DNA of 64,000 bases from Lachnospiraceae bacterium (GCA_910575035.1 CAJTDL010000002.1:118964-182963); one strand, 5' to 3'; counted from the first letter of the stretch, positions 9,354-19,335 are shown. The notes: a model not told the origin generated them from the letters alone. Made by a program: numbers and translations.

Positions 9354-9971
9354 TTATCGTATAAAGTTCATCGGCGTAAAGGACTCCCTTTGAGGAATGC
9401 CATAAGCCTCTTTTCCCAGGGCGATGCTCTTCATCAAAAATGACATATTCTTTGCCAAAGTGCGCATGATCTGCAGCCCTTCCACATCCTGGCTGGCTTC
9501 CCCTGCTTCCCTTCCATGGATGCTGTTCCAATACTGCCCGGAAGCTACCGGCATTCCGGCAATCGTAAAAAATTTATTCAGCTCATCAAAAGTTGCGGAT
9601 AGCCCCCCGCGCCTTGCGGCAACCACGGCAGCCCCCACCTTCATGGCCTTATCAAAAGGCGTACTGAAAAAAAGCCTCGTCAGGAACGCCACTAAAGTAG
9701 CATTTGCAGAAGCATAATAAACAGGGCTCCCCACTACCAGCCCATCACATTCCTGAAATTTCTCTGCCGTTTCATTTACAATGTCATTGAATACGCACTT
9801 TCCCGCTTTAGAACAATTCCCACATGCGATACATCCCCGGATATCCTGTTTCCCAATATGCAAAATCTCAGATTGGATCCCTTCTTCCTGGAAAACCTTC
9901 TCCATCTCGTGCAAGGCGATGGAAGTATTCCCATTTGCCCTTGGACTTCCATTGATCATCAATACCTTCAT
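9354..9971 (-). CDS. Flavodoxin-fold NAD(P)H-dependent FMN reductase/oxidoreductase
   Basis: 205 residues with the flavodoxin-like start MKVLMINGSPRANGNTS (phosphate-binding loop), a Cys-rich loop CIACGNCSKAGKC at about residues 47-59, and DGLVVGSPVYYASANATL forming the second flavin-binding segment. The family reduces flavins, quinones or nitro- and iron-sulfur-linked substrates. The extra cysteines resemble iron-sulfur flavoproteins, but a complete cluster motif is not certain. It sits alone between topoisomerase III and the nuclease remnant, all on the minus strand; the real substrate is unknown. Confidence 0.88.
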   Translation of the reverse strand: MKVLMINGSPRANGNTSIALHEMEKVFQEEGIQSEILHIGKQDIRGCIACGNCSKAGKCVFNDIVNETAEKFQECDGLVVGSPVYYASANATLVAFLTRLFFSTPFDKAMKVGAAVVAARRGGLSATFDELNKFFTIAGMPVASGQYWNSIHGREAGEASQDVEGLQIMRTLAKNMSFLMKSIALGKEAYGIPQRESFTPMNFIR

Positions 9972-10016
9972 ATTCTCTCTCCTTTTCCTATTTAATTTTC
10001 AATCCATAATATGCCC

Positions 10017-12212
10017 TTACAATTTCAGCTTAGCAAAAGCATCTGCAAATGCATTGTTCAAAGGCTCTTTCGCTTCCTTGCGCATCTTATTCATATAATT
10101 TGACACATCCTTCTTAGATACCCCGCCGCCGCTTTCCTTTTTCCGTTTTTCAAAGGCAGACAGCTTCTCCCGGTATCCGCAGGCACAGATAAATTTCTGC
10201 CCTTCGCCTTCCCCCACCAATTCCATCTTTTTATGGCACTGGGGACACCTGGCATTTGTAACCCTGGACAATGTTTTACGGTAGCCGCACTCCCTGTCCT
10301 GGCACACCAGCATCCTGCCGTTTTTATGGTTTACCTCCAATAAAAGCTTGCCGCATTCCGGGCATTTCTTACCGGTCAGATTATCATGGCGGTAGGTTTT
10401 GGAGGAAGCCGCAATATCCTTCACAATATCCACCGTATAGCTTCGGATCTCCGCCTCAAAATCCTTTTTCCTGGCCTTCCCCTTCGCGATATCCGCAAGC
10501 TGCTGTTCCCACCTTGCCGTCAATTCCGGAGAGGTCAGCCCCTGGGGTGCCAAATCCAGCACCTGCCGCCCTTTGGAAGTCAAATGGATATACTGGTCTT
10601 TTTTCTCAATCATAAAGCTGTTAAAAAGCTTTTCAATAATATCCGCCCGGGTAGCTACCGTTCCAAGCCCCCCAGTCTCCCCTAATGTCTTCTTCAGGCT
10701 CTGCTCTGCATGGTCCATATATTTCACTGGATTTTCCATGGCTGCCAGAAGGGTGGCCTCCGTAAAGGGCACTGGCGGCTTCGTCTTCCCCTCTGTAATC
10801 TTCCCTTCCCCAAAATGTATTTTCTGTCCCTTGGAAAAATCAGGAATGCTGCCTGCTATGCTTTCTTCCCCTTCCTCATCCTCTTCCAAAATACCGCCGC
10901 TTTCCTGGATACTCTTAATTTCCTGCCATCCCTGCTTCTGGATGACCTTTCCTTTCAGTGTCAGGCGCTCGCCATTGCAAAGGGCTATCACCTCCGTCTG
11001 CTGGTATTCACAGGGCGGAAGAAGAGCTGCCAAAAACCGCGACACCACCAGCTCATAAATCTTCCTCTCCCCATAATCCAACTCACTTAGGCGGATCCCC
11101 TGCTCCGTGGGGATAATGGCATGGTGGTCAGAAACCTTTTTATTATCCACAAAGGACTTATTCCCCTTGATTGGCGACTTCAAAACCTTCCCGCAAACCG
11201 CCGTATAAGAGCCTCCCCTGCAGGCTTTGACCCTTTCCGGCAAAGTGTCCACAATATCCTCCGTCAGATAGCGGGAATCCGTCCTGGGATAGGTCACCAC
11301 CTTATAATGCTCATAAAGCCGCTGCATATAGTCTAAGGTCTGCTTCGCAGAGAACCCGAACATCCGGTTCGCATCCTGCTGCAGGGAAGTCAGGTCATAC
11401 AATTGGGGGGCATAGGATTTCTGCTGCTTTTTCTTCACCTCCTGCACTGTGCCTGTACTGTTGGCCACCTTCTCCGCTGCGCGCTTAACCTCCTCCTTTG
11501 AAAAAGTGGAAACGCTGTTATCCTTGGATTTCCAGCTCCATGTAGCCTCTGCGCCCTTTACCTTCAGCCCATAGTATTCTTTGGGCTGAAAAGCCTTGAT
11601 CTGCGCCTCCCGCTTTGCGATCATGGCAAGGGTAGGCGTCTGCACCCGGCCGCAGGAAAGCTGGGCATTGTGCTTCACCGTTAAGGCCCTGGTGGCATTC
11701 AGCCCTACCAGCCAGTCTGCCTCTGCCCTGGCAACAGCCGCTTCATACAGCTTCTGGTATTCCCTGGCGTCTTTTAGTTGGGAAAATCCCTGCCGGATGG
11801 CTTTATCTGTAACAGAGGAGATCCAAAGGCGTTTCATAGGCTTTTTCACCCCCGCCTTCTGGATAATCCAGCGAGCCACCAGCTCCCCTTCCCGCCCGGC
11901 ATCCGTGGCAATAATGATCTCGCGGATATCCTTTCGGAACATTTGGGCTTTTACGGCCTGGTATTGCTTGCCTGTTTTTTTGATCACCTGGATTTCCAGC
12001 CTTTCCGGGAGCATGGGAAGGGTTTCCATTTTCCATACCTTCCACTGTTCCCCGTAACTCTCTGGGTCGGAAAGCTCAATCAAATGCCCTAATGCCCAGG
12101 TCACCACATAGTCCTTCCCTTCCAGAAAGCCATTGCCGCCCTGCCTGCATCCAAGGACTCTGGCAATGTCCCTGCCAACGCTGGGTTTTTCTGCTATTAC
12201 AAGTGATTTCAT
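10017..12212 (-). CDS. topB: DNA topoisomerase III (type IA)
   Basis: 731 residues. The N-terminal TOPRIM domain begins MKSLVIAEKPSVGRDIARVLG and has an acidic DAGREGELVARW loop. The catalytic tyrosine lies in TYPRTDSRY near residue 306, and CGRVQTPTLAMI is the conserved DNA-gate segment. Two C-terminal zinc ribbons follow at about 616-640 (CPECGK...C...C) and 655-680 (CPQCHK...CACGY). The enzyme relaxes and decatenates DNA through single-strand passage. It is chromosomal here, next to housekeeping genes; similar genes also occur on conjugative elements, but no transfer genes surround it. Confidence 0.95.
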   Translation of the reverse strand: MKSLVIAEKPSVGRDIARVLGCRQGGNGFLEGKDYVVTWALGHLIELSDPESYGEQWKVWKMETLPMLPERLEIQVIKKTGKQYQAVKAQMFRKDIREIIIATDAGREGELVARWIIQKAGVKKPMKRLWISSVTDKAIRQGFSQLKDAREYQKLYEAAVARAEADWLVGLNATRALTVKHNAQLSCGRVQTPTLAMIAKREAQIKAFQPKEYYGLKVKGAEATWSWKSKDNSVSTFSKEEVKRAAEKVANSTGTVQEVKKKQQKSYAPQLYDLTSLQQDANRMFGFSAKQTLDYMQRLYEHYKVVTYPRTDSRYLTEDIVDTLPERVKACRGGSYTAVCGKVLKSPIKGNKSFVDNKKVSDHHAIIPTEQGIRLSELDYGERKIYELVVSRFLAALLPPCEYQQTEVIALCNGERLTLKGKVIQKQGWQEIKSIQESGGILEEDEEGEESIAGSIPDFSKGQKIHFGEGKITEGKTKPPVPFTEATLLAAMENPVKYMDHAEQSLKKTLGETGGLGTVATRADIIEKLFNSFMIEKKDQYIHLTSKGRQVLDLAPQGLTSPELTARWEQQLADIAKGKARKKDFEAEIRSYTVDIVKDIAASSKTYRHDNLTGKKCPECGKLLLEVNHKNGRMLVCQDRECGYRKTLSRVTNARCPQCHKKMELVGEGEGQKFICACGYREKLSAFEKRKKESGGGVSKKDVSNYMNKMRKEAKEPLNNAFADAFAKLKL

Positions 12213-12275
12213 GGTATTTGCGCCTTTCTATGTCTATTCTTGAAATTTGTATATCATACGTAGTTTATGGAATAA

Positions 12276-13664
12276 TTACTGCATCCCCATCTTTGCCTTA
12301 AGGATTCTCGCTGCTGACTCATCCACCCTTTCTTCGGACAGCGCCCCCTGCCCTATGGCATCCAACACCCCTTGATAAGCGCTCCGAAAATCCGATGGCA
12401 TCAGCAGCATATCATTCCCTGCCTGGAGTGCCTTCACTGCTGCCTGGGCAGAGGTATACTGCTCCACAATTGCCCCCATATTCAGCGCATCTGTCAGAAC
12501 AATCCCATCATACCCCAACTCTCCCCGCAGATAACCCTGGACCACCTCCTGTGAGCAAGAAGCCGGCACGTCCCCCCCTATAGCCTGCGGCAAAGAAATA
12601 TGCCCTACCATTACAAAAGAGATCCCCTGCTCAATACATCGCTGAAACGGGATGACGTCACTGACTTTTAATTCTTCCCAAGTCTTATTGGTATAAGCAT
12701 ACCCATTATGCGTATCCCCCAAAGTAGCCCCATGCCCTGGAAAATGCTTGATACATCCATAGACTTGATGGGACTCCAGCCCTTGCAGGTTTTGCACCGC
12801 CATCTCGGCAACCGTCTGCGGGTCGCTTCCATAAGACCGCCGTTTTACCACAGTATTGTCAGGATTCGTCAAAGTATCTGCCACTGGCGCAAAATCCAGG
12901 TTAAACCCCATACGGCTTAAATAAGCCCCAATAGAATCCCCAGAATCATACGCCCTGCTGAGATCGCCTGACGCCCCAATCTGCGCATTGTCCTCAAATT
13001 TGGGCACATCAATATTGGCACAGGAGGCCACTCTGGTCACCTGCCCTCCTTCCTCATCCACAGAAATCAAAAGGGGCAGCCCAATCCGCTCCTGGGAAAA
13101 TTGCTGCTGCTTCTGGATCATCTCCGTTACCTGCTGCTCTGACACAATATTTCCCTGAAAATAAATCAAGCCGCCCACAGGATATTGGTCCAAGGCCGCT
13201 TTGGTGGCATCGCCTGCCTGTGTAACGGTTCCTGCGCCAGTCAGGGCTTCCGGCGTGATCAAAAAGAGCTGTGCAACCTTTTCTTCCAGGCTCATGGAAG
13301 AAAGTTTTTCCTGGACTTTTTTTTGCAAAGCATCCCCACTGTCCCCCTGGGCGGCGGTTTCTATGCCTGTGTTGTTTTGCTCCTGTCCAGCTTCTGCCCC
13401 ATCTTCCCTTTGGCCGCTTGCATCTTCCTTTGAAGCCTGGCCGTCTTCTAAGCCCTTTGTGCCTTGGCCGGATCCTCCGTCTGCATCTGGCCCAGAATCA
13501 GATGGCTCTTGCGTATGGGAGCCCTGATGCTTATCCTGGGAGGAAAGCCCTTCCTGAGAGGCGCCTTGATATTGATACACGACTAAAAGAACTGTCAGCA
13601 GCAAAAGGCTGCCTGCCAGTCCTATCCAAAAATTATTTTTTTTGTTTTTTCTTTTTCTCATCAT
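12276..13664 (-). CDS. Membrane-anchored glycoside hydrolase family 3 protein (beta-N-acetylhexosaminidase type)
   Basis: About 462 residues. A basic start is followed by one membrane segment (NFWIGLAGSLLLLTVLLVVY), a low-complexity acidic linker rich in Gly, Ser and Gln (about residues 35-115), then a GH3 domain. The NagZ-type signature KHFPGHGATLGDTH is present together with the nucleophile region GIVLTDALNMGAI. NagZ-like enzymes remove N-acetylglucosamine from peptidoglycan fragments; with an export anchor this copy should work outside the cell on cell wall turnover products. The start is uncertain: ATGs at 13664 and 13661 follow GGAGA closely, and a GTG at 13673 is possible. Confidence 0.92.
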   Translation of the reverse strand: MMRKRKNKKNNFWIGLAGSLLLLTVLLVVYQYQGASQEGLSSQDKHQGSHTQEPSDSGPDADGGSGQGTKGLEDGQASKEDASGQREDGAEAGQEQNNTGIETAAQGDSGDALQKKVQEKLSSMSLEEKVAQLFLITPEALTGAGTVTQAGDATKAALDQYPVGGLIYFQGNIVSEQQVTEMIQKQQQFSQERIGLPLLISVDEEGGQVTRVASCANIDVPKFEDNAQIGASGDLSRAYDSGDSIGAYLSRMGFNLDFAPVADTLTNPDNTVVKRRSYGSDPQTVAEMAVQNLQGLESHQVYGCIKHFPGHGATLGDTHNGYAYTNKTWEELKVSDVIPFQRCIEQGISFVMVGHISLPQAIGGDVPASCSQEVVQGYLRGELGYDGIVLTDALNMGAIVEQYTSAQAAVKALQAGNDMLLMPSDFRSAYQGVLDAIGQGALSEERVDESAARILKAKMGMQ

Positions 13665-13718
13665 TCTCCACACTGTTTCATTCTGACTGTCTACGGGCTT
13701 TTATTGCATGGCAGTCTT

Positions 13719-14408
13719 TTAGGGCCTGCCAGAAGCTATTGGCCTCGTGCCCCTGCAGCCTGGGAAGCTGCTACACCCGTAAAACTCACCATACATTCCC
13801 TTGCGCCTTACCATCCCGGCCCCGCATTTGGGGCATAAGACGGCAGGCTCTTCTGCGCTTTTCGCCTGCAGCAATTCCCCTAACTTCTCATAGCATTGCT
13901 GGTTCATTATGCAGTCCTGCAGCGCCCGGTGGGCGCCGCTGGTGCTAATGCCAAAATGCTCTGCCACATCTGACAGCCTGTGGTGGGAAAGCTGGGGCAG
14001 GCACTGCCTTGCCAGAAAAAGGGTATCAATGTAGTCATTCCCAATTTCCGTCCCATACAGGCTCATGGCTGCCTGGCTGATAAATTTCATGTCAAAGGTA
14101 TGTATATTATGCCCTACCAGGACACTGTCCTGAATGAAATGAAGAAACCCTTCCATTGCCTCTGGAAGAAGTGGGGCGTCCTTTACCATCCCATCCGTAA
14201 TGTTATTTACCCTTGACGCAGCTGCTGGAATATGCCTCTGGGGATTGACCAGCGTGCTGTACTGGGCACATGGGCGGCGGTTTTGCACCCGGATTGCAGA
14301 GATTTCTATAATTTCATCCCTTTGCCAGCTGATTCCCGTGGTCTCCAGGTCGAAGACCACGTAATCTTTTCTATACTGGTTCAGGCGTTTTCCTTTGTCC
14401 TGATCCAT
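13719..14408 (-). CDS. DEDDh 3'-5' exonuclease with C-terminal zinc ribbon
   Basis: 229 residues. The DnaQ-like exonuclease domain shows all catalytic elements: VVFDLETTG (Asp, Glu), GHNIHTFDMKF (Asp), and HRALQDC (His, Asp). After about residue 185 comes a short zinc ribbon, CPKCGAGMVRRKGMYGEFYG then CSSFPGCRGTR, of the kind found at the end of type IA topoisomerases. The combination suggests a DNA-bound proofreading or repair nuclease, but its exact role is unknown. The gene lies 3 bp downstream of the alpha-galactosidase stop, so the two are probably on one transcript. Confidence 0.88.
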   Translation of the reverse strand: MDQDKGKRLNQYRKDYVVFDLETTGISWQRDEIIEISAIRVQNRRPCAQYSTLVNPQRHIPAAASRVNNITDGMVKDAPLLPEAMEGFLHFIQDSVLVGHNIHTFDMKFISQAAMSLYGTEIGNDYIDTLFLARQCLPQLSHHRLSDVAEHFGISTSGAHRALQDCIMNQQCYEKLGELLQAKSAEEPAVLCPKCGAGMVRRKGMYGEFYGCSSFPGCRGTRPIASGRP

Positions 14409-14411
14409 TCC

Positions 14412-16640
14412 CTATTCCTCCACGGCCTTCAGAACATAAATCCTGGACTCAAAATCACAGGAATGAGCCACTCCCGGCGGTATCTCCCCAGCTGTCACAT
14501 CCGAGGTAATCAAGCCAAATCCCATCAGCTCATCCCCATAATGCTTCGAGCCGTCCTGGCTGTTTTCATAACAGAAATCCTCTGCAAGGCCTGCAAGCTG
14601 TATGCGGGTGAAGCGGGCGTTTACCTGGTTCAGGATGCGGTACCACCCCACAATAGCGGTTTTCTTGTCCTGACTCACTGCCATCCAGCACATTTCATTT
14701 CCCTCAAAGGGGCTTTTCAAACGATAGAATGTGCCATACTGCAGCAGGCTGCGGTACTCCTTCATAAAAGAAACCTGTTCTTTGACTTCTGCAATCTCCT
14801 CCTGGGACAGCTTATTCAGATCCAGCTCATAGCCAAAGGTTCCGAAATAAGCCACATTTGCCCGGGTATGGAGAGGCGTCTGGCGGTCTACCTGATGGTT
14901 GGGCGACACAGAAACATGGGAGCCTATGCTGCTGATAGGGTAGCACATGGAAGTGCCATATTGGATTTTCATACGTTCCACGGCATCTGTGTCATCGCTT
15001 GTCCAGGCCTGGGGAGCATAATACAGCATGCCAGGGTCAAACCGGCCGCCTCCGCTGGCACAGGATTCAAACAGCACATGGGGAAATTCCTCTGTCAGCC
15101 TTCGGTACAGCTCATACACGCCCAAGATGTAGCGATGGAACACCTCTCCCTGCCGTTCTGGAGGAAGAGCCTGGCTGTAACATTCTGTTATGCTGCGGTT
15201 CATATCCCATTTAATATAAGATACCTTTGCTTCCCGCAGGATTTTTGCCATCATCCCATAAATAGCATCCACCACTTCAAGCCTGGAGAAATCCAGCACG
15301 TATTGGTTTCTGCCATGGCTTCTGCCCCGCTCTGGCGTTTCCAATATCCAATCCGGGTGGCTGCGGTACAAGTCGGAGTCCAGATTCACCATTTCCGGCT
15401 CAAACCAAAGGCCAAACTTCATCCCCATCTCTTCTATACGCTCTGCCAGGCCGGCAATCCCATGGGGCAAAACCCCTTCATTTGCCACCCAATCCCCCAG
15501 GCCGGCACATTCATGCCTCCTGCCGCCAAACCAGCCATCGTCCAGCACAAACATCTCTACGCCGCATTCCTTGGCCTTTTGGGCAATCTGCAAAAGCTTC
15601 TCCTCTGTAAAATCAAAGAAGGTAGCCTCCCAGTTATTGATTAGAATCGGGCGCGGCCTGTCCCGCCAATAACCCCTTGCCAGCCGTTTCTGGTACAGGC
15701 GGTGGAATGTCTGGCTCATGCCGTTTAAGCCCTGGCAGCTATATGCCATCACGGCCTCTGGAGTCTGGAAGGACTCCCCTGTCCCTAATTTCCAGCTAAA
15801 GGTATCTGGGTGGAGCCCCACCAATACCCGGGCGCTGTCATGGGCATCCACCTCTGCCTGGATCAGGAAATTGCCACTGTAAATAAAGCTAAACCCAATG
15901 ACCTCTCCCAGCTGCTCTGTGGCAGACGGGCGCTTCAGCGCCAGGAATGGGTTGTGCTGGTGGGAAGAATTGCCCCGCAGGCTTCCAATGGACTGGACGC
16001 CCATGGCGAGCCTGCGCGTGATAACATGGCGCTCCCTTGCCCATGCGCCAGACAGCTGCAGCCACTCATACTCACAATCTGGCAGATCCAGGCACAGGCT
16101 CATGGCACGCTCCAGATATACAGGCTCACTGCCTTCATTCACATAGCGGATGCTCCTGGCTACTGCGCCTCCCTGGGCAAAAACAGTATAGGACATTTCC
16201 GCCAGGATTCCTGTCACAGCATCCTTTAGCTCCACCACAAGGGTCTCCGCCTCCTGCTCCGCCTCCACATAAGTGGCAGGCAGTCCCAAAAGCCCTGGCT
16301 TCCCAGCCTGAATCCGATGCCCCTGATACTGGAAATCAGATAAACGGCTGCCATTCCCCTGGCGGATTTCCACAGCAGGGCTCCGGTAATCCCCTGTTCC
16401 ATATGAGGGCAGTTCCAGTTTGATATGTTCCAGTGAAAATGTTTTATCCCCTAAAGTAGGGCAAGCTGCCATAGCCCGGGGCGCAATTTCCAATAAATCT
16501 GAAAAATCCTCCCTGTCATGGATCCTTTTCCCAAAATAAAGCTGCCCCAGCTGCCCATTGGCCAGGACAATCATGAGATAGCTGATTTCTTCATTATAAA
16601 GATGAAATGTTTTTGATAATTCGTGGTATACAATGCCCAT
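14412..16640 (-). CDS. Alpha-galactosidase, GH36
   Basis: About 742 residues, normal for bacterial GH36 enzymes, which hydrolyse terminal alpha-galactosides such as raffinose, stachyose and melibiose. Visible motifs: FVLDDGWFGGRR, the nucleophile Asp in YIKWDMNRSITE (about residue 477), SCASGGGRFDPGMLYY, and the acid/base region WTSDDTDA (about residue 548). No signal peptide, so it is cytoplasmic. I chose the ATG at 16640 (MGIVYHELSKTFHLY) because GGAGGAAAAA precedes it; the frame is open further to 16697 without a good ribosome site. An AraC regulator gene lies immediately upstream on the same strand. Confidence 0.94.
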   Translation of the reverse strand: MGIVYHELSKTFHLYNEEISYLMIVLANGQLGQLYFGKRIHDREDFSDLLEIAPRAMAACPTLGDKTFSLEHIKLELPSYGTGDYRSPAVEIRQGNGSRLSDFQYQGHRIQAGKPGLLGLPATYVEAEQEAETLVVELKDAVTGILAEMSYTVFAQGGAVARSIRYVNEGSEPVYLERAMSLCLDLPDCEYEWLQLSGAWARERHVITRRLAMGVQSIGSLRGNSSHQHNPFLALKRPSATEQLGEVIGFSFIYSGNFLIQAEVDAHDSARVLVGLHPDTFSWKLGTGESFQTPEAVMAYSCQGLNGMSQTFHRLYQKRLARGYWRDRPRPILINNWEATFFDFTEEKLLQIAQKAKECGVEMFVLDDGWFGGRRHECAGLGDWVANEGVLPHGIAGLAERIEEMGMKFGLWFEPEMVNLDSDLYRSHPDWILETPERGRSHGRNQYVLDFSRLEVVDAIYGMMAKILREAKVSYIKWDMNRSITECYSQALPPERQGEVFHRYILGVYELYRRLTEEFPHVLFESCASGGGRFDPGMLYYAPQAWTSDDTDAVERMKIQYGTSMCYPISSIGSHVSVSPNHQVDRQTPLHTRANVAYFGTFGYELDLNKLSQEEIAEVKEQVSFMKEYRSLLQYGTFYRLKSPFEGNEMCWMAVSQDKKTAIVGWYRILNQVNARFTRIQLAGLAEDFCYENSQDGSKHYGDELMGFGLITSDVTAGEIPPGVAHSCDFESRIYVLKAVEE

Positions 16641-16748
16641 TTTTTCCTCCATTCTTGACTGTTTTGCCCGGATGCCTTCGTCAAATTTTTGATACATCCA
16701 TTATAAACGGACAATTGGCAATTATAACAGAAACTTTTGTCTCATTAA

Positions 16749-17639
16749 TTAGTCAAAATGTTTCATAATTTCTTTGATCTTCTGCTCCTGAGCCAATAGT
16801 CGCTCCTGTACCTCCCTGCGGTTCTCTTTACGGTAAACACTGGGCGGAACCCCTACAATCTTCTTAAATGTCTTAGAATACACCAGGGCGTCCCCATAGC
16901 CGCATGACATAGCTACCCCATCCACAGATAAATCCGTCACGGTAAGAAGATCCTTTGACCTGGTAATCCGAAACTGGGTCAAAAACTCCTTTGGCGATAT
17001 CCCTAAATTTTCCTGAAACAGTTTATAAAGATAGCTGCGGCTAATGCATACATGGCTTGCCATATCCGCTACCCCAATCCCCCGGAAAAAATTATTACGG
17101 ACATAATTCACCGCCTGCCGCACATAAATGCTCTCTTTCCTCTCCCTGGGAACCCCCTCCATCTGCACATTCCTGGTCAGCACTGCAAAAAACTCATATA
17201 GAAGGCTCTGAAGGTAATACTGGTTCTCCTGGAATAACACATCCTGCTTCAGCATGCGCAGCACAATCTCCCGCAAATCCTCCCCATGCCCGCTCTGGAA
17301 AATAGGCCGTTCCTCGTTTAAGCCCAGTTCCTGCAAATGCATCTCTGCCCTGTACCCTGCAAAAGCCACCCACAGATACGTCCAAGGCTGCTGGCTGTCC
17401 GCCTTATAAAAGGTAACTGTTTCCGGCTCAATCAAAAAACCCTGTCCCTGCATTAGGTCGTATTTGCAGTCCCCCACCTGAAAACTGCCTTTTCCAGACA
17501 AAATGTAGTGGATAATATAGTTCGGGCGGACAGCAGGGCCAAAGCTGTGGTTGGGCTTACATTCCGACACACCGCAGTGGCACAGGTACAGTTCCTGGAA
17601 TTTTGCGCCTGCCATATGCAATGTATATGCATCTTCCAT
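16749..17639 (-). CDS. AraC family regulator, likely of alpha-galactoside use
   Basis: About 296 residues. The N-terminal cupin-like sensor (residues 1-150) contains the HYILSGKGSFQVG strand typical of MsmR/RafR-type AraC proteins. The C-terminal double helix-turn-helix is clear (VADMASHVCISRSYLYKLFQ; VDGVAMSCGYGDALVYSKTF). Start chosen at ATG 17639 (MEDAYTLH) with GCAGGAGGAA 6 bp before it; a TTG lies further out at 17657. It ends 108 bp before the alpha-galactosidase and reads the same way, so it probably controls that gene in response to sugar. Confidence 0.9.
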   Translation of the reverse strand: MEDAYTLHMAGAKFQELYLCHCGVSECKPNHSFGPAVRPNYIIHYILSGKGSFQVGDCKYDLMQGQGFLIEPETVTFYKADSQQPWTYLWVAFAGYRAEMHLQELGLNEERPIFQSGHGEDLREIVLRMLKQDVLFQENQYYLQSLLYEFFAVLTRNVQMEGVPRERKESIYVRQAVNYVRNNFFRGIGVADMASHVCISRSYLYKLFQENLGISPKEFLTQFRITRSKDLLTVTDLSVDGVAMSCGYGDALVYSKTFKKIVGVPPSVYRKENRREVQERLLAQEQKIKEIMKHFD

Positions 17640-17757
17640 GGAATATTCCTCCTGCAAATTTAGATTTTTACTGGAAATTTGCTGATACTTTGATTATAAT
17701 GGTTTTTGAGTAATTGTAAAGATATAATCACTTTAAAATTTAGAGAGGAACTTTCCT

Positions 17758-18321
17758 ATGGCAGATTATCAACAGCTTACACATGAGTTCCCGCCGATTT
17801 TCAACAGGGACTCCAGGATTCTGATCCTGGGAACCTTTCCTTCGGTAAAATCCAGGGAACAGCATTTTTATTATGGACATCCGCAGAACCGTTTTTGGAA
17901 AGTACTGGCGACGATTACAGGGGAGGACGTGCCAAAAAAAATTGCAGAGAAGAAAAAACTATTGCTAAGCCACGGCATTGCCATCTGGGACGTGATCCAA
18001 AGCTGCGAGATCATCGGCTCGTCTGACAGCAGCATACGGAATGTGGTCCCTTCTGACATTTACCAGATCCTGGAAGGGACACAGATTGCAGCAATTTTCG
18101 GCAACGGCAGCAAGGCCTGTGAGCTTTATGGAAAATATGCCCTGCCCCTGCTGCGGGAACGTTGCCCCGGGGATTGGAAGAACTGGGAAAGCCGATGCGG
18201 CATCCACAGGCTCCCTTCCACCAGCCCGGCAAACGCAGCCTGGTCCCTGGACCGGCTGATTGCAAGCTGGGGCGAGGAGATCAAAGGCGTGCTGGATACT
18301 GCGGCAACTATCTTAAGATAA
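17758..18321 (+). CDS. DNA-deoxyinosine glycosylase (uracil-DNA glycosylase superfamily)
   Basis: 187 residues. Motifs of the family-6/HDG-like uracil glycosylase group are seen: RILILGTFPSVKSREQ (motif 1), HPQNRFWKVL, and the C-terminal RLPSTSPANA loop. Members excise hypoxanthine from DNA, the deamination product of adenine, to start base-excision repair. AGAGAGGAACTTTCC precedes the ATG. It is divergent from the AraC gene and is followed 96 bp later by histidinol phosphatase on the same strand. Confidence 0.9.
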   Translation: MADYQQLTHEFPPIFNRDSRILILGTFPSVKSREQHFYYGHPQNRFWKVLATITGEDVPKKIAEKKKLLLSHGIAIWDVIQSCEIIGSSDSSIRNVVPSDIYQILEGTQIAAIFGNGSKACELYGKYALPLLRERCPGDWKNWESRCGIHRLPSTSPANAAWSLDRLIASWGEEIKGVLDTAATILR

Positions 18322-18417
18322 CAAAAGCAGGCAAAACCGTCCTGCCTGCAAATGCAGAAAGACAAGAATCCCTGATTTTCATAAACATTACAGACGCTCA
18401 AAAAAAGGAGGCACACT

Positions 18418-19230
18418 ATGCTCTGGGACACACATATGCATACATATTTTTCAAGTGACAGCGAGGCAGATATCCATGGCATGATCCAGGCAGCCCTGGA
18501 TGCCGGAATAGATGGCATTTGCTTTACAGACCATATGGACATAGACTACCCTTGTGACAAGCCGCAGGCATTTTTCTTTGACCTGCCAGAGTATTACCAT
18601 AAAATGAAAGAAATACAGTCAGAATATATGGGACGGTTTCCCATTCGGATCGGAATGGAATTAGGCCTACAGGTGCATTTAAAGGATAGGCTTCCAAAAA
18701 TCACAACCCAATACCCTCTGGATTTTGTAATCGGCTCCTCCCATCTGGTGCATGGAATGGATCCCTATTACCCAGAATACTTCCAGGGAAAGGAAGAAGA
18801 TAACGCCTATCTGGAGTATTTTGAATCCATTTTAGAGAATCTGGCGGTATTTGACTGTTTTGACGTCTATGGGCATATTGACTATATTGTACGGTATGGC
18901 CCCAGCCAAAACCAGTTTTATTCCTACGAAAAATTTGCAGATGTAATTGATGAGATCTTGCGCACATTGATTGCAAAGGGAAAAGGCATTGAAATTAATA
19001 CAGCCGGCTTTAAATATGGCCTGGGGCATCCCCATCCCACCGAGAAGATCTTAAAGCGCTACCATGAACTGGGCGGTGAAATTATCACAATTGGAGCAGA
19101 TGCGCATAGGCCGGAGCATGTGGCGTTCGAATTTAAAAAGGTGCCGGAAATATTAAAAAAAGCTGGATTCCAATATTATACAGTGTTTTGCAAAAGAAAA
19201 GCAGAATTTTATCCACTGGAAACATACTAA
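18418..19230 (+). CDS. hisK: Histidinol-phosphatase, PHP family
   Basis: 270 residues of the PHP metal-dependent phosphoesterase fold. The metal-binding sets are visible: HMHTYFSSDSE at the N-terminus, FTDHMD, EL in GMELGLQ, SSHLVHG, YGHIDYI and IGADAHRPEH at the C-terminus. The usual reaction is removal of phosphate from L-histidinol phosphate in histidine synthesis. AAAAGGAGG precedes the ATG. No other his genes are nearby, so the assignment rests on the family alone; other PHP phosphatase activities are possible. Confidence 0.88.
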   Translation: MLWDTHMHTYFSSDSEADIHGMIQAALDAGIDGICFTDHMDIDYPCDKPQAFFFDLPEYYHKMKEIQSEYMGRFPIRIGMELGLQVHLKDRLPKITTQYPLDFVIGSSHLVHGMDPYYPEYFQGKEEDNAYLEYFESILENLAVFDCFDVYGHIDYIVRYGPSQNQFYSYEKFADVIDEILRTLIAKGKGIEINTAGFKYGLGHPHPTEKILKRYHELGGEIITIGADAHRPEHVAFEFKKVPEILKKAGFQYYTVFCKRKAEFYPLETY

Positions 19231-19335
19231 GAATCTGAAAACCCCCGTTTTTGAAAACCAGCCTCAGGGAGTGGGCACATAGGCCCTGGGGCATCTGGCT
19301 TCCCCTTTCCCTGAAGCTTCAAGCTTCCCACTCCC

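Noticed and set aside
14232-15644. A 470-codon open frame on the plus strand
   Set aside because: Antisense to the alpha-galactosidase, whose catalytic motifs are all present on the other strand.
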